A stretch of 10,858 nucleotides of DNA. It comes from Verrucomicrobiales bacterium (lineage in GTDB: Bacteria; Verrucomicrobiota; Verrucomicrobiia; Verrucomicrobiales; DEV007). Where the stretch lies: assembly GCA_013911195.1 (NCBI GenBank), contig JACETS010000079.1, positions 1 to 10,858 of the forward strand. The letters run 5' to 3'. A program made the translations under genes and the position numbers. Under the pieces are notes generated by a model that ran no database searches, was not told where the DNA came from, and worked only from the letters and a program-made list of their open reading frames with translations. Positions 1 through 7,130 of the stretch are shown here, piece by piece. Each line of letters opens with the position of its first letter. Positions within the stretch are counted from its first letter, which is position 1.

Positions 1-1112
1 CTAAAAATCAGCTTATTAAGAATTTTGAATTGGCTTCACGTTTGGCCCTGTTCTTTTGGAGTAGCATCCCCGATGATGTGTTACTTGATCTAGCAGCAGA
101 GGGAAAATTGAGCGATCCGAAAGTTCTCAGTTCACAAATCGACCGGATGTTGAATGATCATAAGTCGAGCCGTTTCTGTGATAATTTTCCGGCCCAATGG
201 TTACAGCTTGACCGTTTAATAACTTCAGTCCCTGACCCGAAAAAATTCCCATACTTTTATCTAGTTGATGGTTATCGCTCCAGCATGCATATGATGCCAG
301 AACCGCTTCTTTTATTTGAAACCATTTTTATTGAAGATCGATCGATCATTGAGTTACTCGACCCAAAGTACACTTGGGAGAATGCTATGCTTAAAGCGAA
401 TTATGAAGGTCATGCAAAGGCGGGGCATGATGTTGTGACACAGCTCTTTAAGAGGGTCCCTCTGAGTGATCCTCGACGAGGGGGTGTCATTTCTAATGCA
501 GCGGTCATGACGATGACGGCAACTCCTACGAGGACCCAACCAATTACCCGGGGGGCTTGGATCAATGCTGTAATATTTAACGATCCTCCAGAGCCACCTC
601 CAGCTGATATTCCTCCACTCCCTGAGGATGATACTGAGGAGCTTGCCAAGCTCACTATTCGTGAGAGGTTAGCGGCTCACAGGGAGCGGAAAGATTGCGC
701 TGGTTGCCATAACAAGATAGATCCCATGGGATTTGCCATGGAGAACTATGGTCCGACCGGAGTCTGGCGTGATAAATACGAAAATGGCCGAGACGTTGAT
801 GTGAGCGGTGTGCTGTTCAATCAACATGAGTTTAAGACATTTCTGGAGTTTAAGGAGATTATCGTTAAGGAAAAGGAGAGGTTTGTACGGGGATTTATTT
901 CACACCTGCTTTCTTATGCTTTGAGCCGTGAACTTGGCCCCACAGATTCGCCCGCACTTGATGAAATGACGAATAGAGCGATGTCAGGAGAGGATAGCAT
1001 GAGGGCAGTCCTTAAAAGTATTGCTATGAGCGATCCTTTCTTACAAATGGACAATTTTAATAGAAATGAAAAGATAGAAGATTCGAAAAGTAAGGTGCCT
1101 CAGAGCCCATAA
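1..1112 (+). CDS. DUF1592/DUF1588/DUF1585 family protein, C-terminal part (5' end outside window)
   Basis: This is the C-terminal part of a large exported planctomycete/verrucomicrobial protein. The frame stays open to the left edge, and translation in phase from base 3 gives an N-terminal extension ending in FELASRL, so the TTG at 30 is not the real start. Residue numbers here count from that TTG. The stretch around residues 2–65 (ASRLALFFWSSIPDD..., then QWLQLDRL) matches the DUF1592 pattern. Residues ~150–200 (GGVISNAAVMTMTA, TRTQPITRGAWI, then PPEPPPADIPPLP) match DUF1588. A CAGCH motif at 696–710, followed by KIDPMGFAMENYGPTGVWR, is the conserved CxxCH block of that domain. Residues ~270–345 (FKEIIVKEKERFVRGFISHLLSYALSREL) match DUF1585. 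Full-length relatives also carry DUF1587, DUF1595 and often a cytochrome-like N-terminal domain, which would lie upstream. The biochemical role is unknown. A DUF1552 gene follows after 71 bp on the same strand, the usual partner. Confidence 0.93.
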   Translation, partial: KNQLIKNFELASRLALFFWSSIPDDVLLDLAAEGKLSDPKVLSSQIDRMLNDHKSSRFCDNFPAQWLQLDRLITSVPDPKKFPYFYLVDGYRSSMHMMPEPLLLFETIFIEDRSIIELLDPKYTWENAMLKANYEGHAKAGHDVVTQLFKRVPLSDPRRGGVISNAAVMTMTATPTRTQPITRGAWINAVIFNDPPEPPPADIPPLPEDDTEELAKLTIRERLAAHRERKDCAGCHNKIDPMGFAMENYGPTGVWRDKYENGRDVDVSGVLFNQHEFKTFLEFKEIIVKEKERFVRGFISHLLSYALSRELGPTDSPALDEMTNRAMSGEDSMRAVLKSIAMSDPFLQMDNFNRNEKIEDSKSKVPQSP

Positions 1113-1183
1113 AATCCAGACTGATCAGTTTAAAATTGTAAGAGTGACAATTAACACTAAAATAAAGTAAGCGTAGCACCAAT

Positions 1184-2551
1184 ATGAGAGATAATGATTA
1201 TATTCGCCCCGTTTCGCGCCGCAAGTTTATAGCTTGTGCCGGAGGAGCTTCTTTGAGCCTTCCTTGGCTTGAGAGCTTTGCTAACAATAATAAAAGTAAA
1301 AATGAGAAGCCGGCTCAGAGGCTGGCTTTCTTTTACCTTCCGAACGGGATTACACGTCGGGGGTTCTTTCCTGGAGAAAGTGATCGCCCGTTGCCTGGTT
1401 TCGCGGGTCAAAACAATGTATGGAGATTTGAAGGAAAGACGGTTCCTCCTGGTAGTCATCCGCTGACTTTGACTCCAACGTTAGCTCCTCTGCATAAGAT
1501 GCGCAAAAAGGTGTCACTGATTACCGGAATGGACCGGACTTTTCAACATGGTACCGATTCGCATGCCCAATGTGCTTCTTGTTTTTTAACGAGTGTAGCT
1601 CCGTATGAGGTTGAGAACTCTGCTTACCCGTTAACTCGTACTCTTGACCATATTGCGGCTGATAGTATTGGACAGAATACACCATACTCAACGCTCGAAT
1701 TAAGCTGTAATGATCATAAGAATAACATTGAATCGATTTATTTTGATAACATGTCTTGGTATGGAACTGGTCACGTGGCGCCATCAATGAGAAATCCACG
1801 CAAAGTTTATGATCGACTATTTGGAACTCAGGCACACTCGCGGTTCCGTAATATAACAGACCTAGCTCTTGGTAACGCCAGTCAGTTGCAAAAACGCTTA
1901 AGTGTAGATGATCGGCAGAAGTTTGGAGAATACCTTGAATCTATACGGACCATTGAGGTAAGGATGGACCGAATTGATAAAATGAAGTCAGATCTTGCTG
2001 AAGCGAGAATTGAACGACCGGCCGAGCATTTGCCACGTAATGAGTATATTCACTTGATGGGAGATTTGTTGGTGACTGCATTGCAGAATGGGCTCACAAA
2101 CGTTGGCTCATTAATGCTTGGTCCTGAGAGATGGACTACTCCCACCAATTGGGAAGGTATCCTGGATAAGCCTTATAGTCATCATGCCATGACCCACTCG
2201 ATTGGTAATCACCTAGAGCACCTACTTTTACTGGATAGGTTCCACGTATCGGCATTCGCTAGGCTCCTCGAGCGTATGGATCAGATTAAAGAAATTAATG
2301 ACACTACTCTTCTTGATAATACTATCTTTACATTAGGCGCAGGAATGGGGGATGGAACGACTCATCAGTATAATGATTTGCCCCTAGTTGTTGCCGGAGG
2401 AGGCGGAGGTAAATTAAACATGGGTAGCCATATTCACTGCAAAAGGGGTACACCTCTAGCGAATCTTTGGCTAACTCAGCTCAGGGCTTTGGGAATTAAG
2501 AGAGACAAATACGCTGATAGTACTGGGATCGTGTCTGAGATACAGGCGTGA
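1184..2551 (+). CDS. DUF1552 family protein with Tat signal
   Basis: A complete 455-residue protein of the DUF1552 family, whose function is unknown but which is often encoded next to DUF1592-type proteins. The N-terminus MRDNDYIRPVSRRKFIACAG has a twin-arginine motif (S11-R12-R13-K14-F15) and a weakly hydrophobic stretch ending in LSLPWLESF, the usual DUF1552 beginning. Export in folded form by Tat is therefore likely. Family-like blocks include RLAFFYLPNGI (~46–56), ITGMDRTFQHGTDSHAQCASCFLT (~114–137), a YSHHAMTHS segment in the C-terminal third, an LGAGMGDGTTH segment, and the end LANLWLTQLRALGI...YADSTG. ATG 1184 is well fixed because an in-frame TAA lies at 1163–1165 and the Tat motif follows directly. 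No Shine-Dalgarno sequence is visible. The fold recalls sulfatase-like or DUF1501 proteins, but no catalytic set can be assigned. It is probably co-transcribed with the gene ending at 1112. Confidence 0.93.
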   Translation: MRDNDYIRPVSRRKFIACAGGASLSLPWLESFANNNKSKNEKPAQRLAFFYLPNGITRRGFFPGESDRPLPGFAGQNNVWRFEGKTVPPGSHPLTLTPTLAPLHKMRKKVSLITGMDRTFQHGTDSHAQCASCFLTSVAPYEVENSAYPLTRTLDHIAADSIGQNTPYSTLELSCNDHKNNIESIYFDNMSWYGTGHVAPSMRNPRKVYDRLFGTQAHSRFRNITDLALGNASQLQKRLSVDDRQKFGEYLESIRTIEVRMDRIDKMKSDLAEARIERPAEHLPRNEYIHLMGDLLVTALQNGLTNVGSLMLGPERWTTPTNWEGILDKPYSHHAMTHSIGNHLEHLLLLDRFHVSAFARLLERMDQIKEINDTTLLDNTIFTLGAGMGDGTTHQYNDLPLVVAGGGGGKLNMGSHIHCKRGTPLANLWLTQLRALGIKRDKYADSTGIVSEIQA

Positions 2552-2578
2552 TTAACATCTTGGTATTCAAGTGTTAAT
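2551..2578 (+). terminator. Candidate hairpin terminator after the DUF1552 gene
   Basis: ATTAACA-t-CTTG pairs with CAAG-TGTTAAT around the 5-nt loop GTATT, giving 11 base pairs with a single bulged T at 2558. The hairpin starts on the last base of the DUF1552 stop codon. The bases after it (TGAGGTTTTATC) are only moderately T-rich and the stem is AT-rich. It may be a weak terminator or an mRNA 3'-end stabiliser. Confidence 0.4.
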
Positions 2579-2643
2579 TGAGGTTTTATCGAGCCTTCAA
2601 ACCAATTCAAATGAATTAGTTTTATTAAATCTATTATATTGTT

Positions 2644-3666
2644 ATGATAGAAAAGAAGATGGTTTTGCCAATGTGTAAAAAAAGACATTCAGTATGCTTT
2701 TATTTAATTCTAGTTTGCATATCTGTTGGCGCGACTATTGAATCAAAATCCAAAGATGTCATCTTCATCAATAAGGAAACCTATTTAGGTGAGCCAAAAA
2801 CTGTAGAGATGAAAATGCAGTATAAGGTCAGCGCACCAAATAAAACTTATAGAGCAAAGTTTGTACTACTAATCCCTGAAACACTTCCGAACCGACAAAA
2901 AGTCATCAGTAAAGAATGGATTCTACCTCCTACAAAAATACATAAAAGAGATGGAGGGACTTATGCTGAGTGGATTCTGGATAAACCTAGAGGGGATATT
3001 GATATTGGCTGCATCATCAAGATGGAAATATATCCTTTTGATTATTCTCGCCTTAATAGAGATCTGGGTAGTAAGGATGATGATTTTAAGAAATATCTGA
3101 TTTCGGAAAAGTTTATCGAAACGAAGTCGAAAGTGATAATGGATTTGGCACAGAAATCAGCTCCCAAGAGATCAAAGGGAGGGATTCTTTTGCATTCGAT
3201 CTTTAATAGTACAATTAAAAACTTAGATAAGTATAATTTTGCTAATGAGCCCAAGGGCGCATTAGGTGCACTTAAATTGGGGGGAGGTGATTGTACCGAC
3301 TATACCGATTTGTTTGTCGCTTTATGTCGTGCTCGGGGATTGCCTGCGAGGCATGTTCATGGAATTTTAGCTTCCGGGTTTTCTGATACACCAAAACATT
3401 CATGGGCCGAGGTGTATATTCCACATAATGGTTGGGTGCGTTTGGACCCATTTCTTGTGGAGGCAGGAAAAGCCAGTTTCAGAAGGCTTAAAAATTATTA
3501 CATTACTCTCAATCATGATCGTAATGATGGAATTTACTCTAAAGATAATGGAGTATGGTATTGGCGTTATTATTATTGGGGAGATCCAATCGCCATTTCA
3601 GAAAAATTAGACTGCGGTTATGGTGTTTTCAGTGAGAGGGTGAGTTCCATTAAGGGAGACAAATAA
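2644..3666 (+). CDS. Exported transglutaminase-like (papain-fold) domain protein
   Basis: A 340-residue protein with an N-terminal export signal, a β-rich middle and a C-terminal transglutaminase-like core (PF01841 type). The core has GGGDCTDYTDLFVALCRARGLPARH with Cys217 as the predicted nucleophile, then KHSWAEVYIP with His252, then GWVRLDPF with Asp268. The Cys-His-Asp triad and its spacing are therefore intact. Such domains act as proteases, amidases or acyl transferases on proteins or peptidoglycan, and the substrate cannot be told from sequence. ATG codons occur at 2644, 2659 and 2671. The last gives the most typical signal peptide (MCKKRHSVCFYLILVCISVGA), so the true start may be 2671. 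A TATATT box at 2635–2640, only 3 nt before 2644, also favours a later start. Its stop codon directly abuts that of the convergent repeat-protein gene. Confidence 0.9.
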   Translation: MIEKKMVLPMCKKRHSVCFYLILVCISVGATIESKSKDVIFINKETYLGEPKTVEMKMQYKVSAPNKTYRAKFVLLIPETLPNRQKVISKEWILPPTKIHKRDGGTYAEWILDKPRGDIDIGCIIKMEIYPFDYSRLNRDLGSKDDDFKKYLISEKFIETKSKVIMDLAQKSAPKRSKGGILLHSIFNSTIKNLDKYNFANEPKGALGALKLGGGDCTDYTDLFVALCRARGLPARHVHGILASGFSDTPKHSWAEVYIPHNGWVRLDPFLVEAGKASFRRLKNYYITLNHDRNDGIYSKDNGVWYWRYYYWGDPIAISEKLDCGYGVFSERVSSIKGDK

Positions 3667-5970
3667 TTAATCTTGGATGGCCCTAAAGTAATTAGACGTC
3701 TGCTCCAGGTCGAAAACTCTTTCTAAGAAGTCGCCAGTACCAAGAATATTTGTTTCTATTGATCTCCATTCAGAAAGGTTCGAAGAGCTTTGAATTATGT
3801 AGGTGTTATTCCTATTAGTTGGAAAAATAATTTTAATTTTTTCGGCATTGCCAGAAGGTGATCTAACAATACTAGAGCTAATAGTGAATTTAGATTCCTC
3901 TTGAATAATTGCTCCTGTCAAATCAGCTCCAATTGAATTTGTAAAATTGGCATCATTAATAATGGCGCCATCAAAATTAGCTCCCGTCAAATCAGCTCCT
4001 ACTAAATTGGCAGATCTTAAATTAGCACCAGAAAAATTCGCATTCCTTAAATTTGCGTTGATCAAATTAACTCCAGCTAAGATCGCATTTGTGAAATCAG
4101 CATTCCTTAAATTTGTTGAAGTAAGATCGTCCGGTATAGTTAATTGACCGTCTGCATTGGTTCCCCATAACACGATTGATCCGTCCTCTTTTATTGCTCC
4201 ACTGTGAAAAAACATACCTCTTATGGCTATTGCATTATTTAAATTAGGAGGTACCTGGGCTTGTCCAAGATCATTATCTCCCCAACAAACCACAGTTCCA
4301 TCAGACTTTAGTGCCATTGAGTAAAAGTCAGCCGCTCTTATAGCAATGACGTCACTAAGTCCTGCAGGTACATTGCATTGCCCCGATTCATTAAGTCCCC
4401 ATGCAACAACAGTGCCGTTCTCTCTCAGTGCTAAGGTATGTTGATAACCGGCATCAGCTGCTTTTAAAGTTCCTAGTCCTGCCGGAACAAAGGATTGCCC
4501 GAATTCATTGTTTCCCCATATTAAAACGCTTCCATTGCGCCTCAGAGCCAGACTATGAAAACCTCCTGCTGACACATAAACAGCATCCTGAAGGTTAGCT
4601 GGAACAGCCCCTTCGCCGTACAGATTTTTACCCCAGGCGACTACTGTTCCATTTTCTCTTAATGCCATGTTCCTACCATGACCGACTGATATTTGAGTGA
4701 CATTGCCTAGACCATTTGGAACTAAAGATTGCCCGAATTCATTGTTTCCCCATGCCGCAACGGTTCCATCCTCTTGAAGTGCAACAGAATGAAAATCTCC
4801 TCCTGCAACGGCTATAACGCTCTTTAAGTTAGTTGGAACCTCAACTTGCCCACTTGCATTTTCCCCCCATGCCATAACGGTGCCGTTCTCTTTCAGAGCA
4901 AGGGTGTGAAAGTCTCCAATGCCAAGATCAATTACTCTGGTATTACTAAAGTCTACAGCCGTTAGATTAGAGGACATTAGTTGAGCTCCCTCAAGGTTAG
5001 CTCCTTTAAGAATTGCTGGGCTAAGTCCAGGCATAGGATCGAGCTGTCCCCATTCATTGCTTCCCCAACCTATAATGTCGCCATTACTTTTAATTGCTGA
5101 ACTGTGCCCGGTCCCCGCTACAATATCAATGACATCATTAAGTCCATCTGGAACTGATGTTTGTCCGTAAAGATTTCTTCCCCAGGCAACTACTGTGCCA
5201 TCAGATTTTAGCGCTAGGCTATGAAACCCTCCTGCAGCAATTGCGACAACATTTTGTAATGTTTCAGGGACATCTGATTCTCCGTATTTATTGCTTCCCC
5301 AGGCGACTACAGTTCCGTCCTTCTTTAGAGCTAATGAATGATAGTATGCAGCTGCCACCTGAGATACCTGTCCAAGACCTTCAGGTACATTAGATTGGCC
5401 TGAATCATTTCTTCCCCAAGCGACTACAATCCCATCATTTGTTAAGGCTAGCGCATGTTCTCTTCCCGCCGCGATGTTTTGTGCTTCTGAAAAATCATCT
5501 GGTATATTTAATTGTCCATAATTATTACGACCCCAAGCACTAACTTCACCGGATGTAGTTAAGGCCATACTAAAACCATGTCCTGCCTCAACTTGAATAA
5601 CGTTAGATAGATCGGCTGGCACATTTCGTTGTCCGTAGTTATTACGACCCCAGGTAATAACTTTACCTGATGATAGCGCTGCAATTGAATGAAAATATCC
5701 TCCGGCTACAGAAATGGATTTTCCTAGATTTCTAGGTATTGTTGATTGGGAGTAATTGTTCCAACCCAGAGCAACCATCGAACCGTCACCTTTGATTGCT
5801 AAGTTGTGATAATAGCCAGCAGCTAAATATTTTGGCTTGGAAGGGCTCAAATTTGTATTTGGTTCAATGCGATATCCATTTACAATCCCGATTCCATCTG
5901 GGCCTAGTTGGGCAAACAATTTAATTGAAATAGTAAATAATAGAAATGCCCAAATGAGTATAGTCTTCAT
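3667..5970 (-). CDS. Exported double RCC1/BLIP-II-like β-propeller protein with pentapeptide repeats
   Basis: A 767-residue exported protein. Residues 1–20 form a signal peptide (MKTILIWAFLLFTISIKLFA, likely cleaved before Q21). Residues 47–317 hold seven repeats of about 39 residues with the pattern 'AAGxxHSLALKxDGTVVAWGxNxxGQxxVPxxL'. Residues 318–346 form a short pentapeptide-like block, 347–619 hold seven more 39-residue repeats, and 620–679 hold twelve pentapeptides of A(N/D)(L/F)xx type. The last ~72 residues form a β-rich tail with YIIQSSSNLSEW and SNYFRAIQD, as seen on many verrucomicrobial exported proteins. The 'AWGxNxxGQxxVP' repeat is the short RCC1 form known from the β-lactamase inhibitor BLIP-II, a seven-bladed propeller, so two propellers are predicted. 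Such propellers bind proteins, and no catalytic residues are apparent. The leader is very AT-rich with no Shine-Dalgarno sequence. The ligand is unknown. Confidence 0.93.
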   Translation of the reverse strand: MKTILIWAFLLFTISIKLFAQLGPDGIGIVNGYRIEPNTNLSPSKPKYLAAGYYHNLAIKGDGSMVALGWNNYSQSTIPRNLGKSISVAGGYFHSIAALSSGKVITWGRNNYGQRNVPADLSNVIQVEAGHGFSMALTTSGEVSAWGRNNYGQLNIPDDFSEAQNIAAGREHALALTNDGIVVAWGRNDSGQSNVPEGLGQVSQVAAAYYHSLALKKDGTVVAWGSNKYGESDVPETLQNVVAIAAGGFHSLALKSDGTVVAWGRNLYGQTSVPDGLNDVIDIVAGTGHSSAIKSNGDIIGWGSNEWGQLDPMPGLSPAILKGANLEGAQLMSSNLTAVDFSNTRVIDLGIGDFHTLALKENGTVMAWGENASGQVEVPTNLKSVIAVAGGDFHSVALQEDGTVAAWGNNEFGQSLVPNGLGNVTQISVGHGRNMALRENGTVVAWGKNLYGEGAVPANLQDAVYVSAGGFHSLALRRNGSVLIWGNNEFGQSFVPAGLGTLKAADAGYQHTLALRENGTVVAWGLNESGQCNVPAGLSDVIAIRAADFYSMALKSDGTVVCWGDNDLGQAQVPPNLNNAIAIRGMFFHSGAIKEDGSIVLWGTNADGQLTIPDDLTSTNLRNADFTNAILAGVNLINANLRNANFSGANLRSANLVGADLTGANFDGAIINDANFTNSIGADLTGAIIQEESKFTISSSIVRSPSGNAEKIKIIFPTNRNNTYIIQSSSNLSEWRSIETNILGTGDFLERVFDLEQTSNYFRAIQD
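3934..4113 (-). repeat. Pentapeptide repeat domain, twelve units
   Basis: Residues 620–679 divide into twelve five-residue units: NLRNA, DFTNA, ILAGV, NLINA, NLRNA, NFSGA, NLRSA, NLVGA, DLTGA, NFDGA, IINDA, NFTNS. A further GADLTGA follows a short break. The central L/F and the preceding A–N/D of the right-handed quadrilateral β-helix (pentapeptide family) are kept in most units. Three coils are predicted, capped by the C-terminal tail. Confidence 0.88.
4114..4932 (-). repeat. Second set of seven RCC1/BLIP-II-type repeats (propeller 2)
   Basis: Seven uninterrupted repeats of exactly 39 residues (residues 347–619), from IDLGIGDFHTLAL to the blade ending GQLTIPDDLTST. Blades 9 and 11 share an identical 27-nt DNA segment (4727–4753 and 4493–4519), exactly two repeat periods apart, which suggests recent exchange inside the array. 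Confidence 0.88.
4933..5019 (-). repeat. Short pentapeptide-like block between the propellers
   Basis: Residues 318–346 break the 39-residue rhythm and read as about five pentapeptide-like units (ILKGA, NLEGA, QLMSS, NLTAV, DFSNT). The first two fit the A(N/D)LxG pattern well and the others have decayed. The block lies exactly after the seventh repeat, the same place the longer pentapeptide block holds after repeat fourteen. Confidence 0.7.
5020..5832 (-). repeat. First set of seven RCC1/BLIP-II-type repeats (propeller 1)
   Basis: Seven in-frame protein repeats with a 117-nt period (39 codons), residues 47–317 of the host protein. The seventh is two residues short and has GQLDPMPGLS in place of GQxxVPxxL. 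Blade 1 is the most divergent (ALGWNNYSQ instead of AWGxNxxGQ). Seven blades close one propeller in both RCC1 and BLIP-II. Confidence 0.88.
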
Positions 5971-6143
5971 ATAAAAAATTATTGAGTTTATTATTCTAAC
6001 AAAATAATATTTTATTGTTTTGTAAGAATAGGTCTATTATAAAATGATAGTTTGTTTATAATTTTATAAATTCTTCTTTATGTTGAAGGAAATTCACTTA
6101 TCGTTAGCTAAAGCCCCTTGTTTAATTGGCCTAAAGTGATCAC
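5971..6143. promoter_or_regulatory. Divergent intergenic region, AT-rich
   Basis: These 173 bp separate the divergent propeller gene (minus) and papain-fold gene (plus), so they must hold both promoters. The half next to the propeller gene is extremely AT-rich and carries an imperfect palindrome, CTATTAT-aaa-ATGATAG, at 6034–6050. An 8-bp palindrome, GTGATCAC, lies at 6136–6143, directly before the GTG start. No convincing −35/−10 pair could be assigned by eye. Confidence 0.45.
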
Positions 6144-7130
6144 GTGAAGGTAATAATCAAAATACTAGTAGTTCTTTTTTCGCTAATTTTGATTTATGAA
6201 GTTGCCCATTTGGTTTTAATTCGTGATATGAATGGATGGGCGATTCTTTCTTGGATTGAATCTGTTCCTGAAAATGGTCCCTCCACAAAAGCAAAAGCTG
6301 AAGATGTAGGATCGTTTAGTGTTGTGGAATCTTTTAAAGGTGAATCTTCTTCAGTGGTTTTTGATTTCATCACAATTATCCTGCTTGCGGTGATGGTGTT
6401 TTCTGCTTACACCCTTTGGGTTAGAAGCAAGAAGGTTAAAGCACGATCAGTGTGGAAGTGTTCTTTTTTTGTAAGCTTTTGCCTTTTCTTTATTTTAACT
6501 TTCTTTGGTTTACGGGGTTCGTTCTTAAAGAAAAATGAATTAAGTGATAGTGAGTGGGAGCAAATATCTGACCGAATAAGAATTGGTGATGTTATTGCTT
6601 ATAGCAAAGAAAAATGGAGTGCTCGGCGTGAACTATTGGCCAAGGGAAAAGCAACGGTTATAGGTTATCGGCTTTTTAAGTATGGTCACTTAGCCATTGT
6701 TGTAGAAGATCCAGATCAAGCTGGAAGAAAAGTTTTATTCACAAGTCAAGGTCAGAAGGGCGCTAACATTGATGAGGATATTGATTCCCTAAGAAGTCGT
6801 AATTGGGAATCATGGAGGCTTGATAAATGGGACAGAATTGACATCGAAAAGATTAATGAAGGTGTCAAGAGTTGCAGGGAGAAGTCAGGCCATTTTTTTG
6901 GGTATGATTATTCAGGAATGTTTTCTATATGGAATGAAAATCTAAAGCCGGAAACGGTTAAAGATTTTGGAGATGAATATATTTGTTCAACGGCGGTTGT
7001 TACATTGCTTTATTTCGGAGGATTCGAGAGTGATTCTACTCCACGCCAAGAGCTTGACTTAATTACACCATTTCAAGTTGTTCGAGCCAAAGGTGCTTTT
7101 ATAGATAATGACCCTAAGCCAAAGGATTAA
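6144..7130 (+). CDS. Membrane-anchored permuted papain-fold (YiiX/YebB, NlpC/P60-like) protein
   Basis: A 328-residue protein with three predicted membrane segments (~4–26, 71–93 and 103–123), then a soluble domain. In that domain 'RIGDVIAYS' (~147–155), 'YGHLAIVVEDP' with His182, 'FFGYDYSGMFSIWNE' (~250–264) and 'DEYICSTAVVTLLYFGG' with Cys281 come in the order His before Cys. That order marks the circularly permuted NlpC/P60 papain-like fold of the YiiX/YebB (Peptidase C92-like) family. Proposed activities are hydrolysis of peptide or lipid-linked amide and ester bonds, and the substrate here is unknown. The GTG start is supported because an in-frame TAA sits at 6132–6134 and the next Met (residue 29) would lose the first membrane segment. 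The insert between His182 and Cys281 is long (~99 residues). The stop codon overlaps that of the convergent gene by 4 nt. Confidence 0.83.
   Translation: MKVIIKILVVLFSLILIYEVAHLVLIRDMNGWAILSWIESVPENGPSTKAKAEDVGSFSVVESFKGESSSVVFDFITIILLAVMVFSAYTLWVRSKKVKARSVWKCSFFVSFCLFFILTFFGLRGSFLKKNELSDSEWEQISDRIRIGDVIAYSKEKWSARRELLAKGKATVIGYRLFKYGHLAIVVEDPDQAGRKVLFTSQGQKGANIDEDIDSLRSRNWESWRLDKWDRIDIEKINEGVKSCREKSGHFFGYDYSGMFSIWNENLKPETVKDFGDEYICSTAVVTLLYFGGFESDSTPRQELDLITPFQVVRAKGAFIDNDPKPKD

Noticed and set aside
410..655. Minus-strand open frames opposite the DUF1592-type gene
   Set aside because: They lie wholly inside a gene with clear family motifs and have no recognisable protein character.
1217..1240. 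Possible lipobox at C18 of the DUF1552 protein (FIAC)
   Set aside because: The residues before the Cys do not form a hydrophobic h-region and the −3 residue is Phe. The twin-arginine pattern explains the N-terminus better.
2671..2730. Possible lipobox in the transglutaminase-like signal peptide (ILVC)
   Set aside because: Val at the −1 position is not accepted by the lipoprotein signal peptidase, so an ordinary signal peptide is more likely.
3667..3885. C-terminal tail of the propeller protein as a type IX secretion signal
   Set aside because: The tail resembles the verrucomicrobial 'SSNLxxW...YFR' domain, and no type IX hallmark motif or secretion gene is seen in the window.
3947..4147. 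Plus-strand open frame reading as a Lys/Ala/Leu-rich repetitive peptide
   Set aside because: It is the antisense shadow of the pentapeptide repeats on the minus strand, and its regularity comes from the real gene.
4114..5832. Regular 117-nt periodicity that could look like a tandem DNA repeat or CRISPR-like array
   Set aside because: The period is exactly 39 codons in an intact reading frame with strong amino-acid conservation and variable third bases. It is a protein repeat, with no identical short repeats separated by unique spacers.
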